Source: Ichthyophis bannanicus (taxonomy: Eukaryota; Chordata; Amphibia; Gymnophiona; Ichthyophiidae). Taken from it: 64,000 nt of DNA. The stretch is from positions 5,327,001 through 5,391,000 of the forward strand of contig JAWIIG010000025.1 of NCBI GenBank assembly GCA_033557465.1, written 5' to 3'. Numbering within the stretch: the first letter of the stretch is position 1; the number at the start of each line of letters is the position of its first letter. Position numbers and translations under genes: made by a program. The notes below the pieces were generated by a model. The model was not told where the DNA came from and made no database searches. It saw only the letters and a list, made by a program, of their open reading frames with translations. Below, piece by piece: positions 41,763-52,425 of this stretch.

Positions 41763-43607
41763 ATGGAAAAACCCACTTCAGGTTTCAAAAAGTGCACCAA
41801 GTGTGGTGGTACCATCTCCATCACCGACACCCATGAGTGGTTTCTTAAATGTTTAGGTCCTGACCACTCCAACTCGGAGTGTATGGCTTGTGCCATGATG
41901 TCCAAGAGGGGTCGACAAAACCAAGCTGCTAAACTCAGCACCCTTTTTCCCTCCGATGCAGCTTCTGTGGCATCGACGTCTTCCAGGGCTTCGTCTTCCT
42001 CCCATGGATCTCAGGTAACTAAACATAAGTCTAGCCGGTCCTCAAAGGGTAGATCTCCTTCTAAGCATCGAGATACCTCTGCCGTTGCCCTTGAGGGTTC
42101 TGTACCGGCAAAATTGCCCCGGAGGGAGGCTTCAGCTTCCAAAGCATTATCGGGGGCTCCAGGATGTTCTCAAGGCCTCAACCTCAGTAGAACTACTGGT
42201 GCCATGCTCTGGGGTACTGGCTGCTTTCTCCGGTACTGACACCCAGGCATTGGCAGCGTCGATAGACCAGAGGTTCCTGGCTATTGAACACAGTTTGGCG
42301 GCTCTCCTTGCGGCATCGACACCCTCGGAACCGCGTCAGACAGTTCAACAGGTACCGGTATTGGTACCGGTACCGACAGCATCTGCATCGACATCGGTGT
42401 CTTCTTTGCCAGCACCCAGTCATGCTATGCCTTCCGGTACTGATACACCGGTACCGATTCCCCCGGTAGCGACTTCGGTTGGTACGGGTATCGGGCTCTA
42501 CAAGAGCATCCGGACAGAAGGTACTTTAAATCCTCTGAGGAGTCTGAGGATTCTGACGATTCTGTCGGTACCGGAATACTTCTCCCGGAGGAGCCTTCCT
42601 CTCCTAAACGTAGGATGTCTCCTCCAGAGGATATTTCCTTTCAGGATTTTATCAGGGAAGTGGCTCGAGGTCTTTCCATTACTGTGGCTCCCGAAACAGA
42701 ACCCAGAGCAAAGGAGTTGGAGATTCTTCAATATCCCAAAGCTCCTAAGGAGGTAGCTACTTTCCCTTTCCATGAGATCTTACATGATCTCATGCTAAGA
42801 ATATGGGAAACACCTCTTACCACCTCCCCTCACTCTCGTAGACTGGAAACTATGTATCGAGTCCCTCCTTGTCCTGGTTTCCAGAAGACTCAGCTTCCTC
42901 ACCACTCTATTGTAGTGGAATCAGCCATGAGAAGGATCAGGAGTGCAAAGAGGCATGCCTCTAATCCTCCAGGACGTGAGTGTAGAACCTTGGATGCCTT
43001 TGGACGTCGTACTTTTCAGGCTTCCATGCTTTCTGCCACGATCAGTTCCTATATTTTATATATGGGAATGTTCCTTAAAGAAGTCACAGGAGATTTAGAG
43101 GTTCTAAACCCTCTTCTTCCTGAAGATAAGAGGCAGGATTTTCTCACTCTGGTTAAACATGCCCAGGATGTTTCCAAATTTGTCAATCGTTCAGCTTTTG
43201 ACTGTTTTGAGTGCATAAGCAGAACCTCTGCCATTGCTATAGGTGCATGTAGAATTGCCTGGCTCCAGGCATCCGATTTGGAGATCTGGGTGCAGGACAA
43301 ACTGAGCAATATCCCTTGTACAGGTGAGAATCTATTCGGCAAAAATTGGCAAGAGAAAGCCAATGAGTTGGATGCTGACAACTCCACTTTGGATAGGTTA
43401 TCCAAAGCCACAGCTGATCCTGCAAGGAAGAAATCTTTCAAGAAACCATTCTTCTCAAAAAAGAAGAGGTTTTACCCTTCTTATTCCCAGCAGGGATGTT
43501 CCGCAGGTCAGCCTGCTCAGAAGAGTCAGCAACCATCTAAACAAAGGAAGGCAAAGACTGCTAAGCCTCAACCGTCCCAGCAGTCTCTGCCTCCACAAGG
43601 CCTTTGA
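41763..43607 (+). pseudogene. DIRS gag-like ORF with two compensating frameshifts (copy E)
   Basis: The start MEKPTSGFKKCTKCGGTIS has the zinc motif, with the third Cys changed to Phe (EWFLKC). An extra G near 42150 moves translation to the +1 frame, where the Ala/Ser and Pro/Val-rich middle continues. A second shift near 42520 returns it. From 42615 the frame is open for 330 codons: SFQDFIREVARGLSITV, YRVPPCPGFQKTQLPHHS, FDCFECISRTSAIAIG, NIPCTGENLFGKNWQ, then a Lys/Gln tail to TGA 43605-43607. Confidence 0.87.
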
Positions 43608-45528
43608 CTTTAATCTAGAGAACTTAGCCTTCCTGGCTCTCAATGGACCAGAGCCTTCCACCATTGCAGGAAGGTTGTGTCACTTTGCCCCCAGATGGGG
43701 GCAGATAACAGCAGAACATTGGACTCTCTCCATTATAAAAGAGGGGTACAAGCTTCATTTTATTTGCATTCCCCCTCCCACAATGGTAAGACAGTTCAAT
43801 TCTCAAACCTCTCTCATCAATCTGTTAGATCAAGAGGTCACTATGCTTCTTGCCCAAGGGGCAATAGAAGAAGTGCCCATTCCTCAACAGGGTACAGGGT
43901 TTTACTCCCCCTATTTCCTTATCCCAAAGAAAACAGGGGGACATAGGCCTATTTTAGACCTCAGAGAATTGAACAAATTCCTGTTCAAAGAGAAATTCAA
44001 GATGATTTCTCTGGGAACTCTGCTGCCATACCTTCAGAGTCAGGACTGGCTTTGTTCTCTAGATCTCAAGGATGCGTACACTCATGTTCTCATCCATCCA
44101 ACTCACAGAAAGTTCCTTCGGTTCCTTGTCCAAGGAAAGCACTACCAATACAGGGTGCTTCCTTTTGGCCTGGCCTCATCACCAAGGGTGTTTACGAAAT
44201 GCATGGCTGTGGTAGCAGCATTTCTTCGCACTCTAGGACTATTCGTCTTCCCCTACTTAGACGACTGGCTCATTCGAGCCCCATCAGAGTCAGAGGCCAG
44301 GACTTTTCTATCTTGCACAATGCGTATCCTTCAGTATTTGGGTCTGATCATAAACATCCCAAAATCCAGTCTAACTCCTACTCAGTCTCTAGAGTTCATA
44401 GGAGCTTTGCTGGATGCCAGAAAAGCAAGGGCCTATCTTCCTCAGGCCCGTTGCCTTCGCATGGTGCAGTTAGCTTCTCAAGCAGTGCTAAAGCCTCATC
44501 TCACTGCTCGAGAAATGTTACAACTACTAGGCCACATGGCATCTACCATGCATGTGGTTCCTTATGCTCGCCTCCATATGAGAGCAGCCCAGTGGACTTT
44601 ATCCACTCAATGGACCCAGGCATCAGGGTGCCTGTCAGACAAAATAGCAAACACAAATCGCCTTATTTTGTCCCTCCAATGGTGGCAGTTCACTCAAAAC
44701 CTGTTGCTGGGGTCCCCATTTCAACAACCTTTACCACAGGCAACTCTCACAACAGATGCTTCTCCAGTGGGTTGGGGAGCTCATCTGCAAGACCTCTCCA
44801 CCCAAGGCACTTGGACTCCACAGGAGACTCATCTACACATCAATCTCTTGGAGCTCAGAGCAATCTTTCTTGCTCTGTGAGTGTTCCACACCCTGCTCAG
44901 CTACAAGACAGTCCTCATTCAGTCGGACAATCAAGTAGCCATGTTCTACGTGAACAAGCAGGGAGGAACAGGCTCTCTGTCGCTTTGCAACGAAGCTTTG
45001 CGACTATGGGCCCTCGCCAGAGAGCATCAGATTCATCTCCTGGCAGTGTATCTTCCAGGTATCCAAAACTCTTGGGCAGACAGACTCAGTCGAGTTCTGC
45101 TTCCACACGAATGGTCTCTACATGCAGACCAGGTGGCCAAGATTTTTCAAATTTGGGGAACCCCGGACATAGACCTCTTTGCAAGTCCGTTGAACAAACT
45201 TCCCCGGTTCTGTTCCAGAATTCCGGCTCAGGGCTCTCAGGTCAGGGATGCTTTCCTCTTTCATTGGGGTCAAGACTTCCTGTATGCCTTTCCACCCATT
45301 CCCCTGATTCCCAAAACCCTGTTCAAGCTTCAGAGAGACAGAGGCCGTATGATTCTCATAGCTCCACATTGGCCACGGCAAGTGTGGTACCCTCTGCTTC
45401 TACATCTCTCTCAAGCTCCCTCTCTGGAGTTAGGCTCTGCTCCAGATCTCCTGTCTCAGGAGGACGGAATGTTATGGCATGCCAATCCCCAGTCTCTGCA
45501 TCTCAGGGCTTGGTTGCTGAAGGCCTAG
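43608..45528 (+). pseudogene. DIRS pol with one premature stop (copy E)
   Basis: Open from inside gag in the +1 frame. Reverse transcriptase keeps LLAQGAIEEVPIPQ, YFLIPKKTGGHRPIL, LDLKDAYTHVLIHP and YLDD (in FPYLDDWLIRA). RNase H keeps TTDAS and NLLELRAI, then a CGA-to-TGA stop at 44878-44880. The same frame continues with QSDNQV (Thr to Ser next to the catalytic Asp) and ADRLSR. The methyltransferase-like region is present with a small in-frame loss in ASPLNKLPRF. The end is LLKA-TAG. Apart from the stop it looks intact. Confidence 0.88.
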
Positions 45529-46592
45529 ATCTTCAGGATCTTAACCTTCCTCAGCAAGTAAAGGATATCCTTTATGCTTCTAGAAAACCTTCCACAAGAC
45601 GCTCTTATGCTTTCAAGTGGAAAAGGTTCACCATATGGTGCTCGCAGAAGGGTCTTAACCCCCTTGCGATACCTCTGGAATCATTACTAGAGTATCTCCT
45701 TCATTTATCCAATGCAGGACTTAAAGCTAACTCAGTAAGAGTCCATTTGAGTGCTATTGCGGCTTCTTTCAAGCCTTTAAATGGACAACCTATTTCCTCC
45801 CATCCTCTCATAGCAAGACTTATGAGAGGCCTTCTTCTAACTAAGCCTCCCATTAAGCCACCATCGGTGGCATGGGACTTAAATCTGGTTCTTGGCCAGC
45901 TCATGAAGCCACCTTTTGAACCCTTAGCTACTACCTCCTTGAAATTACTTTCTTGGATAGTTATCTTTCTCATTGCAATCACATCAGCACGTTGCATCAG
46001 TGAGTTGCAAGCACTAGTGGCTGATCCACGTTATACAAGGTTCCATCATGACAAGGTAGTCCTTAGGACTCATCCACACTTTATGCCAAAGGTGGTCTCG
46101 CCTTTTCATCTTAACCAAGCGGTCTACCTGCCTGTGTTTTTTACAAGGCCTCATGCATCAAATGCGGAACGGAATTCATCATACTTTGGACTGTAAAAGA
46201 GCTTTAGCCTTTTACTTACAAAGAACACAGAAACATAGAATGTCCTCTCAACTCTTAGTTGCTTTTGATCCTTCTCATTTGGGACTTCCAATCTCCAAGA
46301 GAACACTGTCCAACTGGATTGCACAGTGTATCTCCTTTGCCTATCACAGTAAAAACCTTCCTCTGGAAGGCCATGTCACACTCACAATGTGAGAGCCATG
46401 GCAGCTTCAATGGCTCATCTGCACTCTGTGTCTATTGATGACATCTTTCGAGCAGCCACTTGGGCCTCGGTTCATACCTTCACAGCCCATTACTGCTTGG
46501 ACAAGGACTCCCGCCGGGATGCCTTGTTTGGTCAGGCTGTTCTCCATCACCTGTTCCATACCTATTCAACTCCTACCCACCATCCCTGGTAG
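45500..46592 (+). pseudogene. Tyrosine recombinase with lost catalytic Arg and two frameshifts (copy E)
   Basis: It reads KPSTRRSYAFKWKRFTIWC, LHLSNAGLKANSVRVHLSA, WDLNLVLGQLMKPPFEPL and TSARCISELQAL. The second Arg of the usual ARRISEL, which aligns with box I Arg of tyrosine recombinases, is Cys (TGC at 45993-45995). Frameshifts follow near 46172 and at 46380. The core goes on as QLLVAFDPSHLGLPISKR, and after the second shift VRAMAASMAHLHS and FTAHYCLDKDS. The upstream same-frame sequence is open back to 44052 over pol. Confidence 0.87.
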
Positions 46593-46682
46593 GATGCCAG
46601 AGATCCATGGAGGGAAGTGGAGCCCTTTCACAGGGACACACAACCTCTGGGGTTTCTCCCTGGCATATAAAGCTAGGGAGTC

Positions 46683-46783
46683 CCCATATGTGAAGACTAC
46701 ATTCCTGCTGGTTCCTGGAGATAGCATAGTTACTCACCTGTAACAGGTGATCTCCGGGAACAGCAGGAATTTAGTCTTCACAA
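46683..46783 (+). repeat. Internal complementary region of DIRS copy E
   Basis: The reverse complement of the left end (to GGTTCCTGGAGAT) is joined to that of a right end (AGCATAGTTACTCACCTGTA). Because it preserves the full right terminus (...TAACTATGCT when complemented), it shows that bases are missing from the actual right end of this copy. Confidence 0.85.
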
Positions 46784-46869
46784 CCCACCCACCTCCCCTA
46801 GGAGTTGTATCTCTCTGTCTATCTCTTTCTCTTTCCCTCTCTCTCTCTCTTTGTCTCAGCTTTAAACTC

Positions 46870-47050
46870 AACTGGAGAGAGTCAGTTTGGAAAGGCAGGA
46901 AGGCAGCATGCAGGCGCTGTGGGATGCTCCCAAAAGCTTTCTAATTGGACGCTGGGGAGTGTTCCCGCGCAGGCTCCGTCGGTACTGACGATACCCATAT
47001 GTGTAGACTAAATTCCTGCTGTTCCCGGAGATCACCTGTTACAGGTGAGT
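46870..47050 (+). repeat. Right inverted terminal repeat of DIRS copy E
   Basis: Reverse complement of the left repeat with GGAAAGGCAGGAAGGCAGC, GGACGCTGGGGAGTGTTCC and CCGTCGGTACTGACGATACC; one base of the GGTACC palindrome has changed. A (CT)n stretch at 46813-46852 precedes it. Confidence 0.82.
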
Positions 47051-47354
47051 GAAGTCCATAATCACAAATAAACTGCGGGACAGAGAGACAAAATGATGTA
47101 TAACCCCTGTTGCAGCTTATAAATTTTACGAGGGGCCTTCTTTTGAATTTTGTTCAAATGTGCAGACACCTAGTCTACTGTAAATATTATAAGTTGAAGA
47201 AGCTATGAATAAATTTGATTGAGACATGAACTGGTTCTTTCCTTTCAAGTTGAAGAAGTTGTTCCTCTTATAAAGCTAAAAGAATTTAAAAAAATACAAG
47301 ATGGAGATATTCTTTACAATATGAAATAATGTGTTATACTTTTAAAGACATTTA
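47051..47354. other. Unassigned intron sequence
   Basis: AT-rich DNA after copy E, with no clear repeat family and no splice-flanked coding segment. Confidence 0.4.
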
Positions 47355-47482
47355 GGGGCTTGTTTACAAAGCCGCGGTAGCGGTTCGCGGTCGTTATCGG
47401 AGCCGCGACCCCATTAATTTCAATGGGGCCGCGGCTCCGATAACGACCGCGAACCGCTACCGCGGCTTTGTAAACAAGCCCC
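47355..47482. mobile_element. Palindromic PIF/Harbinger-type MITE
   Basis: A 128-bp near-perfect palindrome begins GGGGCTTGTTTACAAAGCC, ends in its complement, and has its centre at CATTAATTTCAATG. It is flanked by TTA on both sides (47352-47354 and 47483-47485), the TWA target of PIF/Harbinger transposases. The arms contain GCGGTAGCGGTTCGCGGTCG. It has no coding capacity. Confidence 0.75.
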
Positions 47483-47639
47483 TTAGTTTTGTTAGTTTGA
47501 AAGAACACTGTGGAAACCACATTGGCTATTTTAAAAATAAGGGAGCTTTTCTGACCCATGATATGTTGAGCGGAGGTGCTTGAAAACAATCAGGACAATG
47601 GTCTACTGAGGTCTTTTCTCCAGTTTAGAAATTGTTAGT

Positions 47640-47925
47640 TTAAAGGGGCTTTTTGCTAGAATTCAACAGCAGTTTGTTTATTTTTCGTTGTGTTCTGCTG
47701 TTTAATAGATTTTGGGAAAGTCCATAAACCATTATTAAAGTTGACAGAGGGAAATACACTTCTTTTCCCAGGGATAAGCAGCATGGAATCTGTCTACCTT
47801 TTGGGATCCTGCCAGGTACTTAGGATCTGGATTTGCCACTGTTGGAAACAAGATACTGAGCTTGCTAGCCTATTGGTCTGACCCAGTATGGCAAATCTTC
47901 TGTTCTTATGATATATGATAGAATT
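47640..47925 (+). repeat. CR1/L3-like LINE 3' end
   Basis: It contains TTTTGGGAAAGTCCATAAAC, GGGATAAGCAGCATGGAATC, TTTTGGGATCCTGCCAGG, CACTGTTGGAAACAAGATAC and CTGACCCAGTATGGCAAATC, a block order typical of CR1/L3-like 3' UTRs. Confidence 0.75.
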
Positions 47926-47928
47926 TAT

Positions 47929-47975
47929 AAGAACAGTGGTTTTGCCATACTGGGTCAACCCAGTGGTTCAAAACA
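47929..47975 (-). repeat. CR1 3' end remnant
   Basis: The plus-strand sequence TGCCATACTGGGTCAACCC is the reverse complement of a CR1 3' terminus. It faces the preceding copy tail to tail. Confidence 0.6.
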
Positions 47976-48285
47976 TTTAAATACATTCATAGTAAAAATG
48001 TATAGGAGGTAGCTGCCTTCAGTTGAAGAAAGCTCTGGAACAGGCTCTGGATGAAGGTGAAAGGGAATAGACTCAGGAGTAATCTGAAGAAATATTTCTT
48101 TACAGAAGGATTGGTGGATGCATGGAACAGCCTCCCTGGTGGAGGTGAGAACTGTTTCTGAATTGGAAAAAGAATGGGTCAAGGTCAGAGGATCTCCGAG
48201 GGAAAGGAAGGGATGATAGAATTTAATAGTCTTCATGGAATGGCAGACTGGATAGGCCATATGGTCTTTATCTGCCGTTGTATTG
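47976..48285 (+). repeat. CR1/L3-like LINE 3' fragment
   Basis: Contains GGATGAAGGTGAAAGGG, GGAGTAATCTGAAGAAATAT, TGGATGCATGGAACAGCC and GGATAGGCCATATGGTC, the C-terminal tail and 3' UTR of the CR1 family that also occurs at 9135 and 15236. Confidence 0.78.
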
Positions 48286-48903
48286 TGTTTCCACCCCACC
48301 TCAAAAGCTGCCACCTCAGTAAGCGGCCCACCACCAAAACAATACCCTGCAACTGCAGGTGCACACAAAAAAGAGAGATAAACATGGTACAGATATAATA
48401 TGCAAAAGAAAAAAAAAAAGCAGCTTCGCTCTTGGTGTGACATGGTAAGCAGTAGGACTTACATGTATAACTGCCAACAAATTTTATATATATATACATA
48501 TATATAAAGTACCAAATTTTGTAAAACTGAAGCCAGTTAAGGAGCTTTTGGCTTTTTGAGTTTGTTTATAAGGCCTGAGATATAAGTATTCACTCCTCAA
48601 AACCTTCTTTTCAAGTGAAGAGTTTGCTCACACTGCCCCTCCTTGAAATCTATACATACTGTGGATATACACGTGTAAGTATCCATATTTCTAAAATTAT
48701 TATTTACACATGTATGCCCATTTCCATGTGTAAATTAGCCTTTTATCCATGTAAACTCTGTCAAACCCTTCAGAAATGACCTCCTGTATCTCTGGGAAGG
48801 AACTATTTTTCCAGTTACTAAGGTGAGTTGTAAATCAAATATCTTATTAAAGACAGAAGTGCTTCTATCATTGTTTTGTGTTCTTCTGTTTTTTTTTCCA
48901 AAG
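48286..48903. other. Presumed intron sequence upstream of an exon
   Basis: Unassigned DNA with a short (AT)n run at 48486-48508. The last 30 bases are a strong pyrimidine tract (TTCTTCTGTTTTTTTTTCC) before AAAG at 48900-48903. Confidence 0.5.
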
Positions 48904-49017
48904 ATTCTTATTCAGGCCCTATTAGGTACATTGGAAAATGTTCTGCAAATATTGGAGACTGCAGTACAAAATGTTACACCAAAATTTGTGAAGAGACTAG
49001 AGTTTTCTGAAGAAGTG
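48904..49017 (+). CDS. Probable host-gene exon, 114 bp, unknown gene
   Basis: A 38-codon open segment follows a strong polypyrimidine tract and AAAG, and precedes GTG|GTGAGTAC. It encodes ILIQALLGTLENVLQILE, then TAVQNVTPKFVKRLEFSEEV, an amphipathic, Leu-rich, probably helical sequence. Length is a multiple of three, and both borders are phase 0, compatible with 10403-10477. It has no similarity to any transposon protein here. I do not recognise the gene. Its acceptor and donor are the best pair in the window. Confidence 0.6.
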
Positions 49018-49554
49018 GTGAGTACATAAGTACTGTGGTATAGCACACCACATACCAGGCATATTTCATACTAATTAAGAGAAGAATATTATGCTCAATA
49101 TAACTATTTCAGAGCCCAAGCCAAAATGAAAGAAATACTTTGATTCATATTTTATTTCAATCATTTTAGAAATGAAAAATAATTTTAGATATAAACTGAA
49201 AGGGAGGTTTAATATTTACTCTTGAGTGTTAAAGCAAATGGCTTTAGAGCTGATGCAAGGGTATTGGGCACCCTAGGCAAAACCTTGGCTGTGTATCTCT
49301 TCTCCACCTGCCATAATAACTTCCAGATACATAGATTCCCCCCACCCCCATTAGACTTGGCTAACTAAACTCAGCATTCATGATGACCCCACCACTCTCC
49401 TCAGAACAATCCTGTAAAAGCACATGATTGGAACATCATACTTTTCTATATACAGTATGATACACATATAAATATAAAAAAGTTAATGTGTATATACATA
49501 TAACATACACGCACAATATAAATAGGTTTCAGAAATCATGCCAATATTTGGATG
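49018..49554. other. Presumed intron sequence
   Basis: It begins with the donor GTGAGTAC. The segment GATGCAAGGGTATTGGGCAC near 49253 may be the edge of an old DNA transposon. Otherwise I see nothing. Confidence 0.45.
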
Positions 49555-50177
49555 AACCCACTATATTCAAAATGTCCCAGATTTTACCTACTTTTTTTGT
49601 TGGAGAATTTACTATGAGCAGGATAAATCCTCTCTCATAGTAAATCGTCCTTCTATTCTTTTTTTTTAAAAGAGAAACTTCCCTCTAACCTAAAATCCAA
49701 CGGATAATACCACAATTATCCTTAAGATTTATTTATCTCCAACAGAGACGCTCCGCGTTCACCAGCTAGTTGACAGTGTGTCTAGAGCCTTAACTCGGGC
49801 ACCTCCCGCAAACGCCGTCTTCATAGCCTTCATCCGTTGCTGGCCTAATCGACAGGTGCTGCAATCCATGATGGAGCGCCTATCGATTAGGCCAGCAACG
49901 GATAAATGCTGTGAAGACGTGTTTGCGGGAGGTGCCCGAGTTAAGGCTCTAGACACACTGTCAACTAGCTGGTGAACGCGGAGCGTCTCTGTTGGAGATA
50001 AATAAATCTTAAGGATAATTGTGGTATTATCCCTGGTATTTTAGGTTAGAGGGAAGTTTCCCTTTTAAAAAAAGAATAAAAGGACGATTTATTACGAGAG
50101 CGGATTTATCCTGCTCATGGTAAATTCTCCAACAAAATAAGTAGGTAAAAACTGGGACATTTTGTATATAGTGGGTT
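49555..50177. repeat. 0.6-kb near-perfect palindrome, foldback-type element
   Basis: The left arm from AACCCACTATATTCAAAATG and the right arm ending ACATTTTGTATATAGTGGGTT are inverted copies that meet near 49866. The arms include AGAGACGCTCCGCGTTCACC, GGCACCTCCCGCAAACG and GCCTAATCGA. The ends contain CACTAT/ATAGTG, but I find no convincing target duplication. Equal open frames on both strands (49759-49956 and 49778-49975) result from the symmetry and are not genes. It could be a MITE or a foldback element. Confidence 0.75.
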
Positions 50178-50201
50178 TATCACTTTTTGGTATTAAGAGT
50201 A

Positions 50202-50363
50202 ATCTCCAGGAACAAGCAGGAATGTAGGCTTCACATATGGGTATCATCGGTACCGACGGAGCCTGCGTGGGAACGCTTTCCAGCGTCCAATAGGAAAGCT
50301 TTTGGGAGCATCCCACAGCGCCTGCGTGCTGCCTTCCCGCCTTTCCCAACTGTCCCTCTCCAG
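50202..50363 (+). repeat. Left inverted terminal repeat of DIRS copy F
   Basis: It contains ATCGGTACCGACGGAGCC, CGTCCAATAGGAAAGC and CTTCCCGCCTTTCCCAAC. It is a close reverse complement of 55682-55869. Confidence 0.85.
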
Positions 50364-50595
50364 TTCTTCATTTTCCGCGAAGCCGACAGGTCACACATCC
50401 TGTCACTGCAGAAAATAATTCCCTTCTATTCTTATTTTTTGTGGTCGCGTCTGCCTTCCTTCGACGCTGTACCAGTACCGCCGGTTCTTTCTTTTTTTCC
50501 AAAAAAAACCCCTTTCTTCTGGAGTCTTTTCCAGTTATTTTCTCCTCAGGTGCCACGCCCCTTTTTAGGCACTAGGCCCAACTTTTTCCTTTAAA

Positions 50596-52425
50596 ATGGA
50601 AAAACCCGCTTCGAGTTTTAAAAAGTGTTCCAAATGTGACAGTACCATCTCCGTCACCGACACCCATGAGTGGTACCTCACATGTTTAGGTCCTGACCAC
50701 TCTATTTCGGAGTGTGTTGCCTGTGGGATGATGTCGAAAAGGGGCCGGCAGAACCGAGCTGCTAAACTTAGCACCCTTTTTCCCTTTGATGCAGCCTCTG
50801 TGGCATCAACGTCTTCCAGGGCTTCGTCTTCCTCCCATGGATCTCAGGTAACTAAACATAAATCTAGCCGGTCCTCAAAGGGTAGATCTCCGTCTAACCA
50901 TCGAGATGCCTCTGGCGTTGCCCTTGAGGAACTTTCACCAGCAAAATTGCCCCAGCGGGAGGCTTCGGCTTCCAAAGCACTAACGGGGCTCCAGGATGTT
51001 CTCGAGGCCTCAACCTCGGCAGAACTACTGGTGCCACGCTCTGGGGTACCGGCTGCTTCATCCGGTACCGATACCCAAGCATCGGCAGCGTCGATAGACC
51101 AGAGATTCTTGGCTATTGAACGCAGTCTGGCAGCTCTTCTCACAACCTCGATGCTCCTGAAACCACTTCAGACAATTCAACCGGTACCGACACTGACTGC
51201 ATCGACATCGGCAGGTAGTCTACCGGGACCGAGTCATGCTTATCCATCCGGTATCGACAAGTCGGTACCGGACCCCTCCGATGCCAACTTCGATCGGTAC
51301 CGGTACCGTGCCTTGCACGATCACCCGGATTGGAGATACTTTGAATCCTCGGCTTAGTCTGAAGACTCTGAAAGCTCTGCCGATACCAGAGTACTTCTTC
51401 CTGAGGATTCTTCTTCTCCTCAACGTAGGATGTCTCCACCAGAGGATATGTCCTTTCAGGATTTTATCCGAGTTGTGGCTCGAGGTCTTTCCATCACAGT
51501 GGCTCCTGAAAAAGAGCCTAGGGCAAAGGAATTAGAAATCCTACAATACCCTAAAGCTCCCAAGGAGGAAGCTACCTTACCTATTCATGAGATCTTGCAT
51601 GATCTCATGTTAAGGATGTGGGAAACACCTCTAACCACATCTCCCCACTCTCAAAGACTCGACACCATGTATCGAGTTCCTCCTTGTCCTGGGTTTCAGA
51701 AGACTCAGCTTCCACACCATTCCATGGTGGTGGAATCAGCTATGAGAAGGATCAAGAGTGCAAAAAGGCATGCATCTAATCCTCCAGGACGTGAGTGTAG
51801 GACTCTTGACGCCTTTGGACGTCAAACCTTCCAGGCTTCCCTGCTTTCTGCTAGGATCAGTTCCTATATATTATATATGGGAATGTTCCTTAAGGAGGTC
51901 ACGAGAGATTTAGAACTTATGAACCCTCTCCTTCCTGATGATAAGAGGCAGGATAACCTCGCCCTTATCAAACATGCTCAGGATGTTTCCAAGTTTGTGA
52001 ATCGTGCAGCCTTTGACTGCTTTGAGTGCATAAGCAGAACCTCTGCTATTGCCATAGGTGCATGTAGGATTGCCTGGCTCCAGGCATCTGACTTGGAACT
52101 TTGGGTACAGGATAAACTAGGGAATATTCCTTGCACAGGAGAGAATCTCTTTGGCAAGAATTGGCAGGAAAAAGCTAATGAGATAGATGCTGACAATATC
52201 ACCTTGGATAGATTGTCTAAATCTACAGCTGATCCTGCAAGGAAAAAATCCTACAAGAAACCATTCTTCAGTAAGAAGAAGTAGTTTTATCCCTCCTATA
52301 CCCAGCAGGGGCAACGTTTAGGTCAGTCTGCCCAAAAGGGACAGCAGCAACAACCTAGGCAAAGAAAAACAAAAGCTGCTAAGCCTCAACCGGCTCAGCA
52401 GACTCAGCCTGCACAGGGGCTTTGA
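50596..52425 (+). pseudogene. DIRS gag-like ORF with two in-frame stops (copy F)
   Basis: A frame of 609 codons from the ATG at 50596 has stops at 51355-51357 (TAG) and 52282-52284 (TAG, where other copies have AGG) and no frameshift. The zinc motif begins SSFKKCSKCDSTISVTD. The Ser-rich part (ASTSSRASSSSHGSQVTKHK), the Val/Pro part and the conserved half (SFQDFIRVVARGLSITV, YRVPPCPGFQKTQLPHHS, FDCFECISRTSAIAIG) are all present. It is the most collinear gag of this subfamily here. Confidence 0.88.

Larger units (their letters stand above)
41368..47050 (+). mobile_element. DIRS-type retrotransposon copy E, full-length
   Basis: The copy starts ATCTCCAGGAACAAGCAGG after CR1 sequence (...AGGCTCT) and runs through gag, pol, recombinase, internal complementary region and right repeat to about 47050. 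The last bases of the right extension differ from the other copies (GTGAGT then GAAGTCC), so a few terminal bases are lost or changed. It is close in sequence to B2 and F. Confidence 0.9.

Noticed and set aside
46813..46852. CT-rich run as a polypurine tract for LTR-type replication
   Set aside because: DIRS elements do not use the LTR mechanism, and the run varies in length between copies E and F, as expected for a microsatellite.
48040..48270. Host exon candidate in the open CR1 region
   Set aside because: The blocks match the CR1 3' end at 9135 and 15236, so it is repeat sequence.
49759..49975. Two open frames on opposite strands with the same start of protein (MSRALTRAPPAN)
   Set aside because: They are the two arms of one palindrome read in both directions, not a pair of genes.
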